From Pegea sp. RAD2-039 (Eukaryota; Chordata; Thaliacea; Salpida; Salpidae), in the NCBI GenBank assembly GCA_034620365.1, contig JAQGEQ010000284.1, forward strand, positions 62,001 through 126,000: 64,000 nt of DNA, written 5' to 3'. Shown here in pieces: positions 49,124 to 59,403 of this stretch; within the stretch, counting starts at the first letter, position 1, and each line of letters opens with the position of its first letter. Both the position numbers and the translations under genes were made by a program. The notes beneath the pieces are model-generated. The model made no database searches and was not told where the DNA came from. It worked only from the letters and a program-made list of their open reading frames with translations.

Positions 49124-49432
49124 AATGTATAATAAGATGGTGTCTAAGCGCAGTTTAATGTGCTGTTACTACTCACGAAAAGTAATTGCTTTTGTCTATA
49201 ATCAATGTGGAAAGTCTTTTGGGCTATCATGTATTCTCACGAGACACAAACGAATCCACAAGGGCGAGAACTTGTTTCATTGCAAGTTTTGCTCAACATC
49301 ATTTCCGAATGCATCTAATTTAAATAAACACGAAGTCATCAACCACACCAGAAGCTTCCCTTTTAACTGCAGCATTTGTGAAAAAGGTTTTATGTATCCC
49401 TTTTCTTTAAAAATTCATCTGAGAATTCACAG
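49124..49432 (+). CDS. C2H2 zinc-finger exon (C), partial gene
   Basis: Same exon as in A and B. Finger 1 lacks its first Cys, and its linker is HKGE in place of HTGE. Fingers 2 and 3 have all ligands (FNCSICEKGF). The possible donor is GTAATT, as in B. The role is probably DNA binding, if the gene is still expressed. Confidence 0.55.
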
Positions 49433-49438
49433 GTAATT

Positions 49439-50973
49439 CTATCAAACTTTCATTTGTTTGATTTTTTATTTTTTTGTTAAAGTTGTTTATTTGTTGTTTT
49501 AATAAAAGTTTCATTTACTCGATACGTTGTGATGTTAATTTGAATATTTGAAAAGTTTTTAGTTAAATGAATTGTAATTAATAAAACCAAATGATCAATA
49601 AACAAATAGTTTTAAATAGTTAAATTAATTTTCAATTGAATCATTTAGTTACTTGTTAAACAGTCCTTTTAAGAAACTTACTTTTATCGCAACTTTCTAT
49701 GTCAATAAGATCATTTTCAATTATCTTTAATATTTTCTTGCTAGACATTCTATCTGATGTTATAAGGATCTCGGATTATAAATCAATTGGAATTTTTGTT
49801 TATAATTGACAAATGTTCATTTTTGAACTTTCTTTAAACTGTCTTAGCTAAAAGAGCTATCTATAGACCCAAATATCAGTAGATGATGTTAGTTTGTTTG
49901 TATATGCAGATGAAATTCAGCTATTAGTTTATTTGTATATTCAAATGATGATGACTCCATATATAAATCTTATCATCGGGATAGCTTCCAGCAGTTCAAT
50001 ATTATTTACACATCATCTGGTTTATTGACAAGATAAAGTATAGGAGTGTTTAATAAACATCTCTTTATTTTAAGTGACAGGACGAAGCTTTCGTCAAATG
50101 TATCTCAATCGTGGTTCCCACTTTATATCAAACTCACCACCTCTCTTTCCTCTCGTAGAAGATTAATGGATCTCATTGAAAACACATTTTCCTGAGCCAA
50201 AAGAGTCTCTGCGCTCTCTACAATTAAATTAAATTATAAGATCATGAAAATCTATTAAAAGTTTTTAATACTTTGGATTAGACTTACTTTGATGTCTCTA
50301 CTCAAAACAACCTCAGAACTAAGTTTCTTCTACTTCATATAATGCAATTTTTTAAAGATCGTTTTTGTGTCTCTGAAGAACTAAAGAACTGTGGGTGATA
50401 AGAAACAGTTCTACCAAACATTTGTATACTGAATAAAAAAAACACATGAAATGCAACAATACAAAGAATAGAAAGGAAGTTCTAGTGCTACAAAGTTTGT
50501 ATCCTGCTTTCACTATTCCCTTTTCTGCTGTAGCTGTAATAACCTATAAGGAGATCGCCGTTATATTTGGGAAAACGCTCATAACTCTTCTGTCACCGTT
50601 TGTGATTACTTCCATCCTGCTCTACCTTGCAACAAGAAATGTTTTGCAGCGTTATTGATCCCCGATTAGATCTGTATTAGATGTTGTTTGTTTTTTGGCC
50701 ATTTAGGTAGGTTCTTTTTTGCTTTCCTGTTTTAGCTTTTCTTCCTTATAATAATTACATCCACTGGATGCTCTTTCATTAAGCTGAATAGGACGCAAAT
50801 ACTCAGTTCTAGTCTTGATAGTCATATCAGCTCTTCTCTTATTTCTTTCCCTTTATGGCTGCTTCTTAGATGACCGAATTTGAACATCACACGAAAGACT
50901 TCCTTGTCCTTCCTGCATTATTTAGCATGACAATTTCCTGTTTGTCTCCTTTTTAACTTTTCTATGTGAACCA
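49439..50973. other. Spacer (C)
   Basis: Nearly identical to the A and B counterparts, with the same SLFVYADEIQLL trace near 49893 and a 70-codon hydrophobic ORF at 50446-50658. No gene is supported. Confidence 0.35.
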
Positions 50974-51578
50974 CTAAGTGTTTTTTTGACCTGCATATTC
51001 CAACACAAACTTCCTATGAGTTATAAGGAAGTCTTTTTCCAGCACCACCTCTACATCAAGACTTTTCTTGAAAAACAGATTTATTCTTCTGTATTGTTTC
51101 TTCCACAAATTGAGGTTGACTTTGCAAAACTTATCAATCCTGCAACTTTTCAATGACTGAGCCATCTCTAGTTTAATTTTATTTTGAGCTTTATGAATCT
51201 TGAAGTTCCGAGCAACCTTTCTATTTACAAAGCTCTTCGACAATATGCTATCAATAAGAGTCGTAAATACTTTGCTTGCAGTAGACATATTCACCATTAA
51301 ATGGTTCAATTCCAAGGAAAATTGATCAAACGTCAGTATCTCATGGCTTTGGCTAGTCATTGCAACTCTTTTGATTTTCTGTCTTCCTGATTTTTATAAA
51401 TGGTTGTTTCTTGGGAGACCTATTCTTAAGATGACACACTCGACTATAGTGTCTCTTCTTCCCGTATTTGAAACATATGCTCAAACCAGCTCATCATTTA
51501 TTAAACTTATGATCCTTGTTTCACATTTTAAACAAATTCCTTTCATGGCTGCTACAGCCAGTTCTGCTTGGTGATCCT
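50974..51578 (-). pseudogene. Unrecognised ORF remnant, unit C
   Basis: 128 open codons (50974-51360) differ from unit B only slightly (MSTASKVF for MSTAGKVF). The upstream half again has the shared stop after NDELV. Family unknown. Confidence 0.4.
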
Positions 51579-52190
51579 CCTTAATTTCCCAATAATTTCA
51601 CTTCATTTAACACACGTGCCAGCTCCCAAGTAATGGTTGTTCGGCCGGGTATTTTCCAGTTTCAGGCTTATGTGAGAATATTAAAGTCACAGTTTTTAGC
51701 TAGACATCAAAGCGCACCAGAAGTCTTTTACAGCTTAGTTTAATTCCTACCTTTCTGTCTGTAGTAGATGGCGTGCAAATATTTCGTTTGGATTTCTTAG
51801 ATACAACTGTTGCTTCGTTGCTTCATATTCTACATAATTAAAATTGGTTTCTAAGTGTATCCATTTTTTATATGAAAAAATTCGTTACAGTAAAAAATCT
51901 AGATATTCTTTTTAAGTATAATCTTATTCAAATCTCTATTAAGTATAGCAAACAAATATCTTAACCGTTCCTAATCTTAACTATACTAAGCTCCAATAAC
52001 GCCAAAACAACAGGCAACTATTTACTCAACAATAAATTATAATAGTTTAAATAAGTTGTAATGATATGGACTCTTTTTATATAGCTTGATTGAAATTATA
52101 TTAAGGGACTAATCATACAGATAAGTAAACTAACGATACGCGCTACTTACAACCAGCATATGGAATTTAACAGTTTACGTCATCAGCACA
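51579..52190. other. Spacer, no feature seen (C)
   Basis: Counterpart of A 15376-15989. Nothing else seen. Confidence 0.35.
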
Positions 52191-52194
52191 GTAT

Positions 52195-52580
52195 TTCACT
52201 GTTATACCACATATATGCAGATGGCAGTAGTTATTTTGCGTTCCTTTACAACTACAAAGAAGTCTACACGTATACAAAATTGTTCTATGTACTAGATAAA
52301 ATCTGAACTTATAACTTTTTCTCGTCAACCTGCTGCACATTCTACAAGCCTAAATTCAATCATTGGAATTATTACTCCATAAATATCTTTGATGTCAAGA
52401 CTTTGGCTTTGACCTTTTCATTGTACCCTTTAATCTGACTTTGAATTGCAGAATTTTGTTTCTATAATCTTTGCAAAATCCACTAATCTTCTTAACCTTA
52501 TTGCATTGACCTTTAATTCTAAGAATTCATACTTCCTTATCAACTTCTTTAAGTTATACCTACGTCCAAAAACGACAAAA
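52195..52580 (+). mobile_element. LINE reverse transcriptase fossil, plus strand (C)
   Basis: Third copy of the fossil, with HIYADGS, SRQPAAHS and the FNSKNSYFLINFFKLYL phrase. Confidence 0.7.
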
Positions 52581-52908
52581 CTCTCAAATTATTATTAGCA
52601 TTTTTCAATTCGAAAGCTTAAATCTAGCCACAAAATGCTTTTACAAATTATTATCGAAATTCAACAATAAAATGGTTTATTTGATTATTCAAAACTACAG
52701 AAGAGTACAAAGTTAAAACGCAACTAAAATATAACAATATTACGATAACTGATTATATTTCATGGCTTATATCCCAGGAAAAAATGTATTTCATTTTTGA
52801 AGGTTTTGGTAAAGTAATTTTTACAATTTAATTTTAACTCTATTTGCTTTAACTAATATAAAAAAATCAATCACAACTAATTGAACTATTATGAAAAGGT
52901 TAAATTGT

Positions 52909-53775
52909 TTATAAGGTATTGATAAAATAAGGATGTTCAAGAGCTACATCTGCAGTTATCCTTTTATCAGGATTACAAACAACCAGTTTAGATAAAAGGT
53001 CATGACCAACTCTACACAGGTTTGGTGCAAGTGATGACCAGCTAGGATTAAATTGATATGTAGGAAACGGTTTGTACTTAGGAAGATTTTCAACACCAGG
53101 CCAAGAATTGATAGTAGGAGTTCCTAAGACACGAAATATGTGACTTAATTGATCATCTTCATTAACACCAGGAAACAAAGGAGTTCCAACATTTGATATT
53201 TCAGCAAAGATACAACCAGCACTCCAAATATCAATAGTGGTTCTGTACTTTGTAGCTCCAAATAATACATCAGGTGGTCTGTACCATAAGGAAACTACTG
53301 TAGATGTAAATATTAGGTCATGATCTTCCATGGACTTCGCACTTCCAAAATCAGCAATCTTTAAATCGCCATTTTTATTGATTAATAAATTTGAAGGTTT
53401 TAAGTCGCAATGTAAAAGCCCGCTACTATGACAAAACTCTAAACCTTTTAACAACTGAAGCATTATTGAACGTGTAACGGCAGGTTCTATTGGTAATACA
53501 CAGGTTCGAAAATACTTTCTCAAATCTTGTTTAATATATTCAAAAACTAAAACCATTTTTGTCTCTTTCTGAATCACTTCGTTTAATTTGACAATGTTTT
53601 CATGTTTAAGTTCTTGTAGGAAAAGAATTTCACGCAAAAGTGAACCAGGAATCCCTTCTTTAGTAAATTGAACTTCCTTTAAAGCAACTATTTCACCAGT
53701 TTCCTTGTTCTTTGCTTTGTAGACAGTTCCATATGCTCCTTTGCCAACCTTCTTAAGTTTTTTATACTTTTTCAT
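52909..53775 (-). CDS. CDK5-like kinase, copy C, HCD variant
   Basis: 288 aa from MKKYKKLKK (53775); a longer in-frame start at 53862 is less likely because it has no match in copy A. It shares with copy B the glycine loop GKGAYGTV, HCDLKPSN and the activation segment SAKSMEDHDLIF. It keeps EIVALK like A where B has ERVALK, and alone has KYRTTIDIW and PGVNEDDQL. The catalytic Lys, Asp and DFG are present, and no break is seen. The separate small changes in B and C suggest that they diverge while keeping an open frame. Confidence 0.88.
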   Translation of the reverse strand: MKKYKKLKKVGKGAYGTVYKAKNKETGEIVALKEVQFTKEGIPGSLLREILFLQELKHENIVKLNEVIQKETKMVLVFEYIKQDLRKYFRTCVLPIEPAVTRSIMLQLLKGLEFCHSSGLLHCDLKPSNLLINKNGDLKIADFGSAKSMEDHDLIFTSTVVSLWYRPPDVLFGATKYRTTIDIWSAGCIFAEISNVGTPLFPGVNEDDQLSHIFRVLGTPTINSWPGVENLPKYKPFPTYQFNPSWSSLAPNLCRVGHDLLSKLVVCNPDKRITADVALEHPYFINTL

Positions 53776-54450
53776 GTTTAAAAACTTTATGAGTAAGTCT
53801 GTTTTATAAAATAGTCCAAAGCACAATTCAAATTTCCAAAGTTGTGTAAAAGCACAATTCACAAATTGATATTTTTATAGTAGTTCAATAAAAATGTTGT
53901 CTAATGAAAACATATTTTTAGAAATAATCAACTTTAGAAATATATAATAAAACAAAACTATAAAAGACAATTTTCCTCAAAGATATTATATGTCTAAAAA
54001 TCGAAATAAAAGAAGTTCAATTGTTTCTTTTTATAATTGAATAAAATTGTGCATGCACACACTACTACTAAATAGACCAAGATATTAGTATTTTATTGTA
54101 ACAAAAGTAGATTTTATAGGAAATAAGTTATTATTATAACAACTGAAGAGTAACTTTTGCAGCTTATTTGAATCACTTTAGTGCGACGAAAAGATTTCTA
54201 AAATGAAAAAACAAAATAGATGATTAAACCATGAAAACAACTTACAACTAAAATTGAAGATTTAGTCGATGGTTTCTGATTTAGTTTTACAAATTTCACT
54301 TTTTATAATCTTGTATATTTATTGATATTTTGCCTTGGAATTTTCTGGTAATTAACGATTGATAAAGTATTTCAAGATTTTTTATTTTGATTTTTACTTC
54401 ATTATTTATTTTTGAATTATTTAAAACAACACTCTTAATCAGTTAGGTAA
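53776..54450. other. Upstream flank of kinase C
   Basis: AT-rich, no gene; almost identical to the kinase B flank. Confidence 0.4.
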
Positions 54451-56645
54451 TTAAAATGACATCAAATGCAAGTAAATATCTTAAACGATCTTAAAAAACA
54501 TAAAATCTTATAAAATTAATGTTATATACACTCAATACTTAAAACTGAAAGTAGTTAAGGTAATAGCCATAGATAAGAAAAAAGAAAATAGTTTATTAGA
54601 TATAATGAATGGCAACTTTTAAAACGTTTGATACAAACTTACATATTATAGAATATAACTAATTACAAAACACAGTTTGAAACGTCTTGCTTTTATTATC
54701 ATATACTTAAAACTCTTATAAACTCATAAATTTCTTTAAACCAAAACTGTTAAATTAAGTATATTTGACACAAGAAAACATTAGTTAAATAAAAGTTAGT
54801 AAAGAGAATTAGTGTAACTGTACAGGCCAACATAATAGTAGTCGATGAATTTGTAAAACTTTTGAAGTATATTTATGTAAAATAATTGATTAGTTTTATG
54901 TACAGTAAACGTATAGTTTCAAAAGTTGTAAAAGTTGATTTCTCTGGTATAAACTCGAAAATACGAAAAAATAATGATTATATCGATGTTTATAATGATT
55001 TTTTGAAACTATTCTAAAATCTTATATCATTTAAAAGTATATTCTAAGTGAAATATTTTTTTTAAACATGATATTACTAACAAGGCCTACTACGCCCTAG
55101 AACGGCTAGGTTTAAATTGCTATGAATTATGATTTATAGAACAAACTTTTGGCTTCAACATTCAATCTTTTGTCTGTTGATTGGTAAAAAAGTGACGTTA
55201 ATCTATAGTTGAAAATGGAATATATTTGTATAGATATTTTTAAAACATTTCAAGAACAAACAAAAAGTCGAACGAATGATAATTTTGTAAATCAATTTTA
55301 AGTTCTAAGATGATTTTCATATAGAGATAACATGACTTTCCACATTAAATACAAACAAAACTTTCCTACTTTTCGTCTGTAATGCCAATTTTGGTTTGTA
55401 AATAACAATTCTGATTTAAAGATTTTTGCAAATCTTGCATTGCAGGGTTTCCTTTTTTTTATATATGTATAAATGCGAAGGAGGGTGCCTAAAGAGAGCA
55501 CATCTCACTAACACACATTCTCAGGAGTTTTTTATGGTTTTTCTCAGGAGTTTTATATGTCTCCACCTGGGGTCGAATCCGGTACTTCCTAGCTAGATGT
55601 ACCTTGTAGCTAGGTGTAGTAACCGCTTCGCCACCAAGCAGGACGATTGGTGGATTGTATATTTATTTCAGTTAAAGTGGAGTTTTTGTCGGAAACTTTT
55701 ACCATATTGGTGACAAACAAATTCTTTATGTCTTACTAGGCTCACAGACATATACAAATGCAACGATTAGGAGTGAATGAAAAAGTGTGTCGAGATAAGG
55801 ACATTTTTATTAGCAGTAAAGATTTAGTTAGATTACAATATATAGTTTTGCGGAAGATGTCAATAGTTATTGTAAGCATCAAATAATCAAATATGTTAGG
55901 AGATGTTGCAGGTTTAACTAAGAATCAAGACTTTACGTAGTATGTTCGCAATTCCCAAGAGCGGTTTCGTATCTTGATTAGTTTATAGTAATTCTTAAAG
56001 AACTTCTAGAAATATTTTATTGATTTTCCGAATTTGCCAACTGCAATCAGAAGTATGTTGGTTTTTACTTTCCTCATTCTTCACATTGTTATTTGTAGAT
56101 CCTTCTATTTGGACTTCTTCTCAAACTCCTTGACACCCAAGACGTAGTTACTTGGTACTGCAACGGCATTTTGTGAGCATATTTTGTTGGTTTTATTTCT
56201 AAAACTAAGATTTGGTCTGTTTGTGCTTAATTCTCGGTGTGTATTGATGCCAAATTTCAATTTTTTTATAAATTTTAAGCATTTGAAATATTTACAAATG
56301 TACCAGTGAAGGTATTTGCCTTCTTTGTTATGGTGTTGGAAGGATTTTGTTCCTGTTATTTCTTTAAAGGAAAAAAATTAAAATCAGTTTCTGTAAACCT
56401 ATAGCAACACAACAGATTAGGTCCTAGCAGAAATTAAAAAATTATTTTTAATTCATTAGTTTCTTTTAGACCAAATCCATAAAATTGTTTTCAGAGTAAC
56501 GTATGATATTTATAGGAAGTATAAAAAATTGCATAAAAAGTTGACAACTGTTTACTTGTAGCTAACATACTTTTTGCAATAAACCATAATAGTTTAATTT
56601 AGTTAAGAACTGATATCAAACTTTTACTATACTTTATTGTTGTGG
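54451..56645 (+). repeat. Truncated unit D (unit start only)
   Basis: Matches unit C from 34881 to about 36862 very closely, including the minus SINE, then rejoins near gttgacaactgtttacttgt (counterpart 37657) and loses similarity near 56640, before the LINE. It has one copy of the local repeat that C has twice. Apart from the SINE it holds no gene. Confidence 0.85.
55453..55644 (-). mobile_element. tRNA-derived SINE, minus strand (unit D)
   Basis: Same insertion as C 35877-36070, with the same flanks and orientation. Confidence 0.87.
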
Positions 56646-57601
56646 AAAAAATTTAATTTCTTTATTTTTGTTTTAAGAATAGGAAGTAAAATAATTAAAA
56701 TATGATTTGCTTTTAATTTCATACAATTAAACAACTTTTCCAAATGTTGTCCATCAATCAATAAAAAAACTTTTGACTATTAATTTAGGAAATACTTTTT
56801 TCTGTGACACTAATATTTGGCTGTAAATAGACTGTTTGAGTCTAAAGATAGTTATATTAGATTTAACAGTTCAATGAATTTTTAAAAATGGCTTATTGTC
56901 AAGCTTAAGCTAAGAATGAAATTAATTTTTATCTAGATTTCAAATAACATTAGATATGATGTTATTGAAAAGAGAAAGATTCTAGTTTAGTGTTAATTAT
57001 ATAGATCATATCAAAACTAAGTGGCCATGTCTGACGCTTAAACTATCTCCCATCAACAACTAAGGAAACCTGTTGAAAAAACTCTAAGACACGAGATATA
57101 TAAAATATCTCACTGTAGACTTGTGATTCGTATCTCGACCACCTTAAAATTGCTGAAGGTCTTAATGAAAACGTTCAGAAAGTCGTTACCAAAAGGAAAT
57201 AATTCCTCAATGAGACTCGAGTGAAAACTTTTCAAACTGATAATTTGTGATTACGAAAGCAAATTGCTTTTATTTTTTCTATTTTCTTATTATGTTTTGG
57301 TTTTAGCTAATTGAAAGATGAAAGTTATAAGTTTTTTTAAGTGTAAGATACACAGTATTGTTTATATATTAATGTTTTACAAACATTACAAACTTTCCTT
57401 TAGTAATTTCGTTTAAAAAGTTTTTTTTAAGTTCAGAATGAATTTTCAATCAGAAAGGAAAGTAGTAAAGTAGAAACTAGATGCAAAGTATTCTGTGAAG
57501 CTTTTGAAAAATTTAATTTTCTAGAAAATCTTTTTTTTTTTTTGCAGCTTTATTAAATGTTACATAAAGGCTGTTACAAAATTTTTAATTTATTATTATT
57601 T
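56646..57601. other. Unique spacer between unit D and inverted block
   Basis: No match to the units was seen. A patch at about 57030-57230 is less AT-rich and has a ~60-codon plus-strand open stretch (LRKPVEKTLRHEIYKISHCR) without a start or recognisable domain. It could be an exon scrap. Confidence 0.3.
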
Positions 57602-58670
57602 AGGGCCATTTATCGGTTGTTACTGCTTTTTTTTGTTTTCAACATTAATTAATAAGCTGTGGTACTTAAGACCTTTGCACCATGTTTCCGGAGTCATATT
57701 ATTTCATGTTTGCTGTAAGAGTTGTGCGATTTGTGATTTGCATCCATATGACAAATAATGGTTAAAAAATATCATTTACTTAATATTCTAAAAGATTATT
57801 GAAAGCATACCTTTTATAGTTGTCTTATCTAGCATATTTTTATGGTAATCGCAGTACGTATGAACAGTATTACAGTAGATTATTTACTGCGTAGATGAAT
57901 ATGATTGAAAGATTAGTTGATGTGCATTGCATTCTTTTACATATATCTTCATGGTGACAGTTGAGCTATTCATCATTTTGTACTAATGTCGTTAGCAGCC
58001 GCCTTTTAATTTATAGTAGAAAATATTTGTAAGATTTTATTTAAAAATATCTTCATAATACTATTGAGATTATTAATTTGAAGTCATTAATTTATTTTTT
58101 CATATTTTTAATCTTTTATTTTATATAATTATACTTCATAAATATGTTTTAAACTAATTTTCATTTAATCAATGATCATAATAATAATAATAAATTTGTT
58201 AAATAACTCTATTTTACAAACTACATTTTCTTATATATATATATTTTGCTTAATGTTGTTTTTAAGGAAAATTATGGAAAATAAATGTTATGTTTAAGGG
58301 TACAATATTTATTTTTCATTGTAAATATAATAGCAGCAATAATACTGTTTTATGAATACTTGTGGTAATTATTTTGAATAAAAAATTAATTCTGTTGTAT
58401 TTTTCTAGTTTCATTAATAATAAAAGTTTTGTAGTCTGTTTCTAGTCCTAATTTTCTTTAGTTACTTTGATAATTTTAAACATTTATACAAACTTTTTTC
58501 TCATTTGTATGGATTTTATTTTTTATCAAACTATTCTTTAGTATATAAATATTTTACAAAATATATTTTTGTTAGAATTGCTATTTATTTTATTTTTTAT
58601 TTTTGTTGTAGTTGTAGTTGTAAAGAGTAAACTTATTCTTTTTTGCAATTAAATTAGACAGTATATAATT
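57602..58670 (-). repeat. Inverted, diverged copy of Kelch/zinc-finger spacer
   Basis: The reverse complement aligns with A 10840-11790. Anchors are gggccatttatcggttgtta, then tttgctgtaagagttgtg, ggtaatcgcagtacgtatga and cttcatggtgacagttgagc. Similarity is about 75-85% by eye, well below that between units, so it is older. It has a ggtaattattttgaataaaa stretch that only unit C shares. The end that faces Kelch in the units faces the 791-codon gene here. Confidence 0.8.
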
Positions 58671-59403
58671 GAATCAAATGTAGACTTTATGGTTATTCAT
58701 CATATAAATTTATCATAAAAAACTGTGCTAATATTTCTGGTGATCATTTTAAGTATGATAAAAATTATTAATTTAAAATTGTAACTAAATTAGCTATTAT
58801 TAAAGATATACTTTACTCTGCAATCTTTTAATATTAAAATTCAGAGAATATTTGAATTTATTTAAAAAAAAATTACACATTATATACATTTGAAAATTTC
58901 ATTTACATTTTCTGACATAATAACCTTTTAAACACTTTTTAGGTTTACAAATTAGATATAAGTGGCACTAGTTTATGGATATTCATCTTATGAATTCATT
59001 ATCAAAATTTAAGCTAATATATCTGGTGATCATTATATATATGAAGAAAATTATGTTTTATTTATTTCTATTAATTTATTTATATATCATATATTATTCT
59101 CTATCCTTGTATATGGACTCCTTATTTTATAGAACCTTATTTTTTACAGATTTAGTTTTAAGTGTATTATACACATATACTTAAATACACATATAAATGA
59201 ATAAGCTATATGTAATTTTAAGATGTTACATTATCTTTTTTTTTATTTACCATTTATATCTTCTTTGATTCTCTAACTAAATTTATAAATTGATGTTTTA
59301 GTTCTAATAAAGATAAATTTAACTAAAACCTAGTTTTCTTTTTTTTTTATTTCTACAAAAATAAAAACTTATTAATTGTTTTACAGACTATCAATCACTA
59401 AAA
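58671..59403. other. Upstream region of the 791-codon gene
   Basis: Very AT-rich. A local direct repeat is present (58690-58760 and 58975-59060, with ctaatatttctggtgatcat and ctaatatatctggtgatcat). A 3' splice site stands just before the start codon. The ORF at 58975-59184 is low-complexity and not believed. Confidence 0.45.
59376..59386 (+). other. Probable 3' splice site in 5' leader
   Basis: aattgttttacag ends at 59386, 17 nt before the ATG. The decayed copy of this gene at 62933-63208 keeps tgttttacagactaccaatc at the same place, so the site seems real and the gene probably has a non-coding first exon upstream. Confidence 0.6.

Larger units (their letters stand above)
34881..54450 (+). 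repeat. Tandem segmental duplication, unit C
   Basis: Third full unit and the longest. It has an extra ~2-kb block at 35656-37655, keeps the LINE segment lost in B, and has its own SINE at 41583-41788. Confidence 0.9.

Noticed and set aside
57045-57225. About 60 open codons in the unique spacer
   Set aside because: No start, no domain and no second copy; kept only as a note in the spacer entry.
58975-59184. 69-codon ORF upstream of the 791-codon gene
   Set aside because: Made almost only of I, L, Y and F codons expected from AT-rich DNA, and it lies in the local direct repeat.
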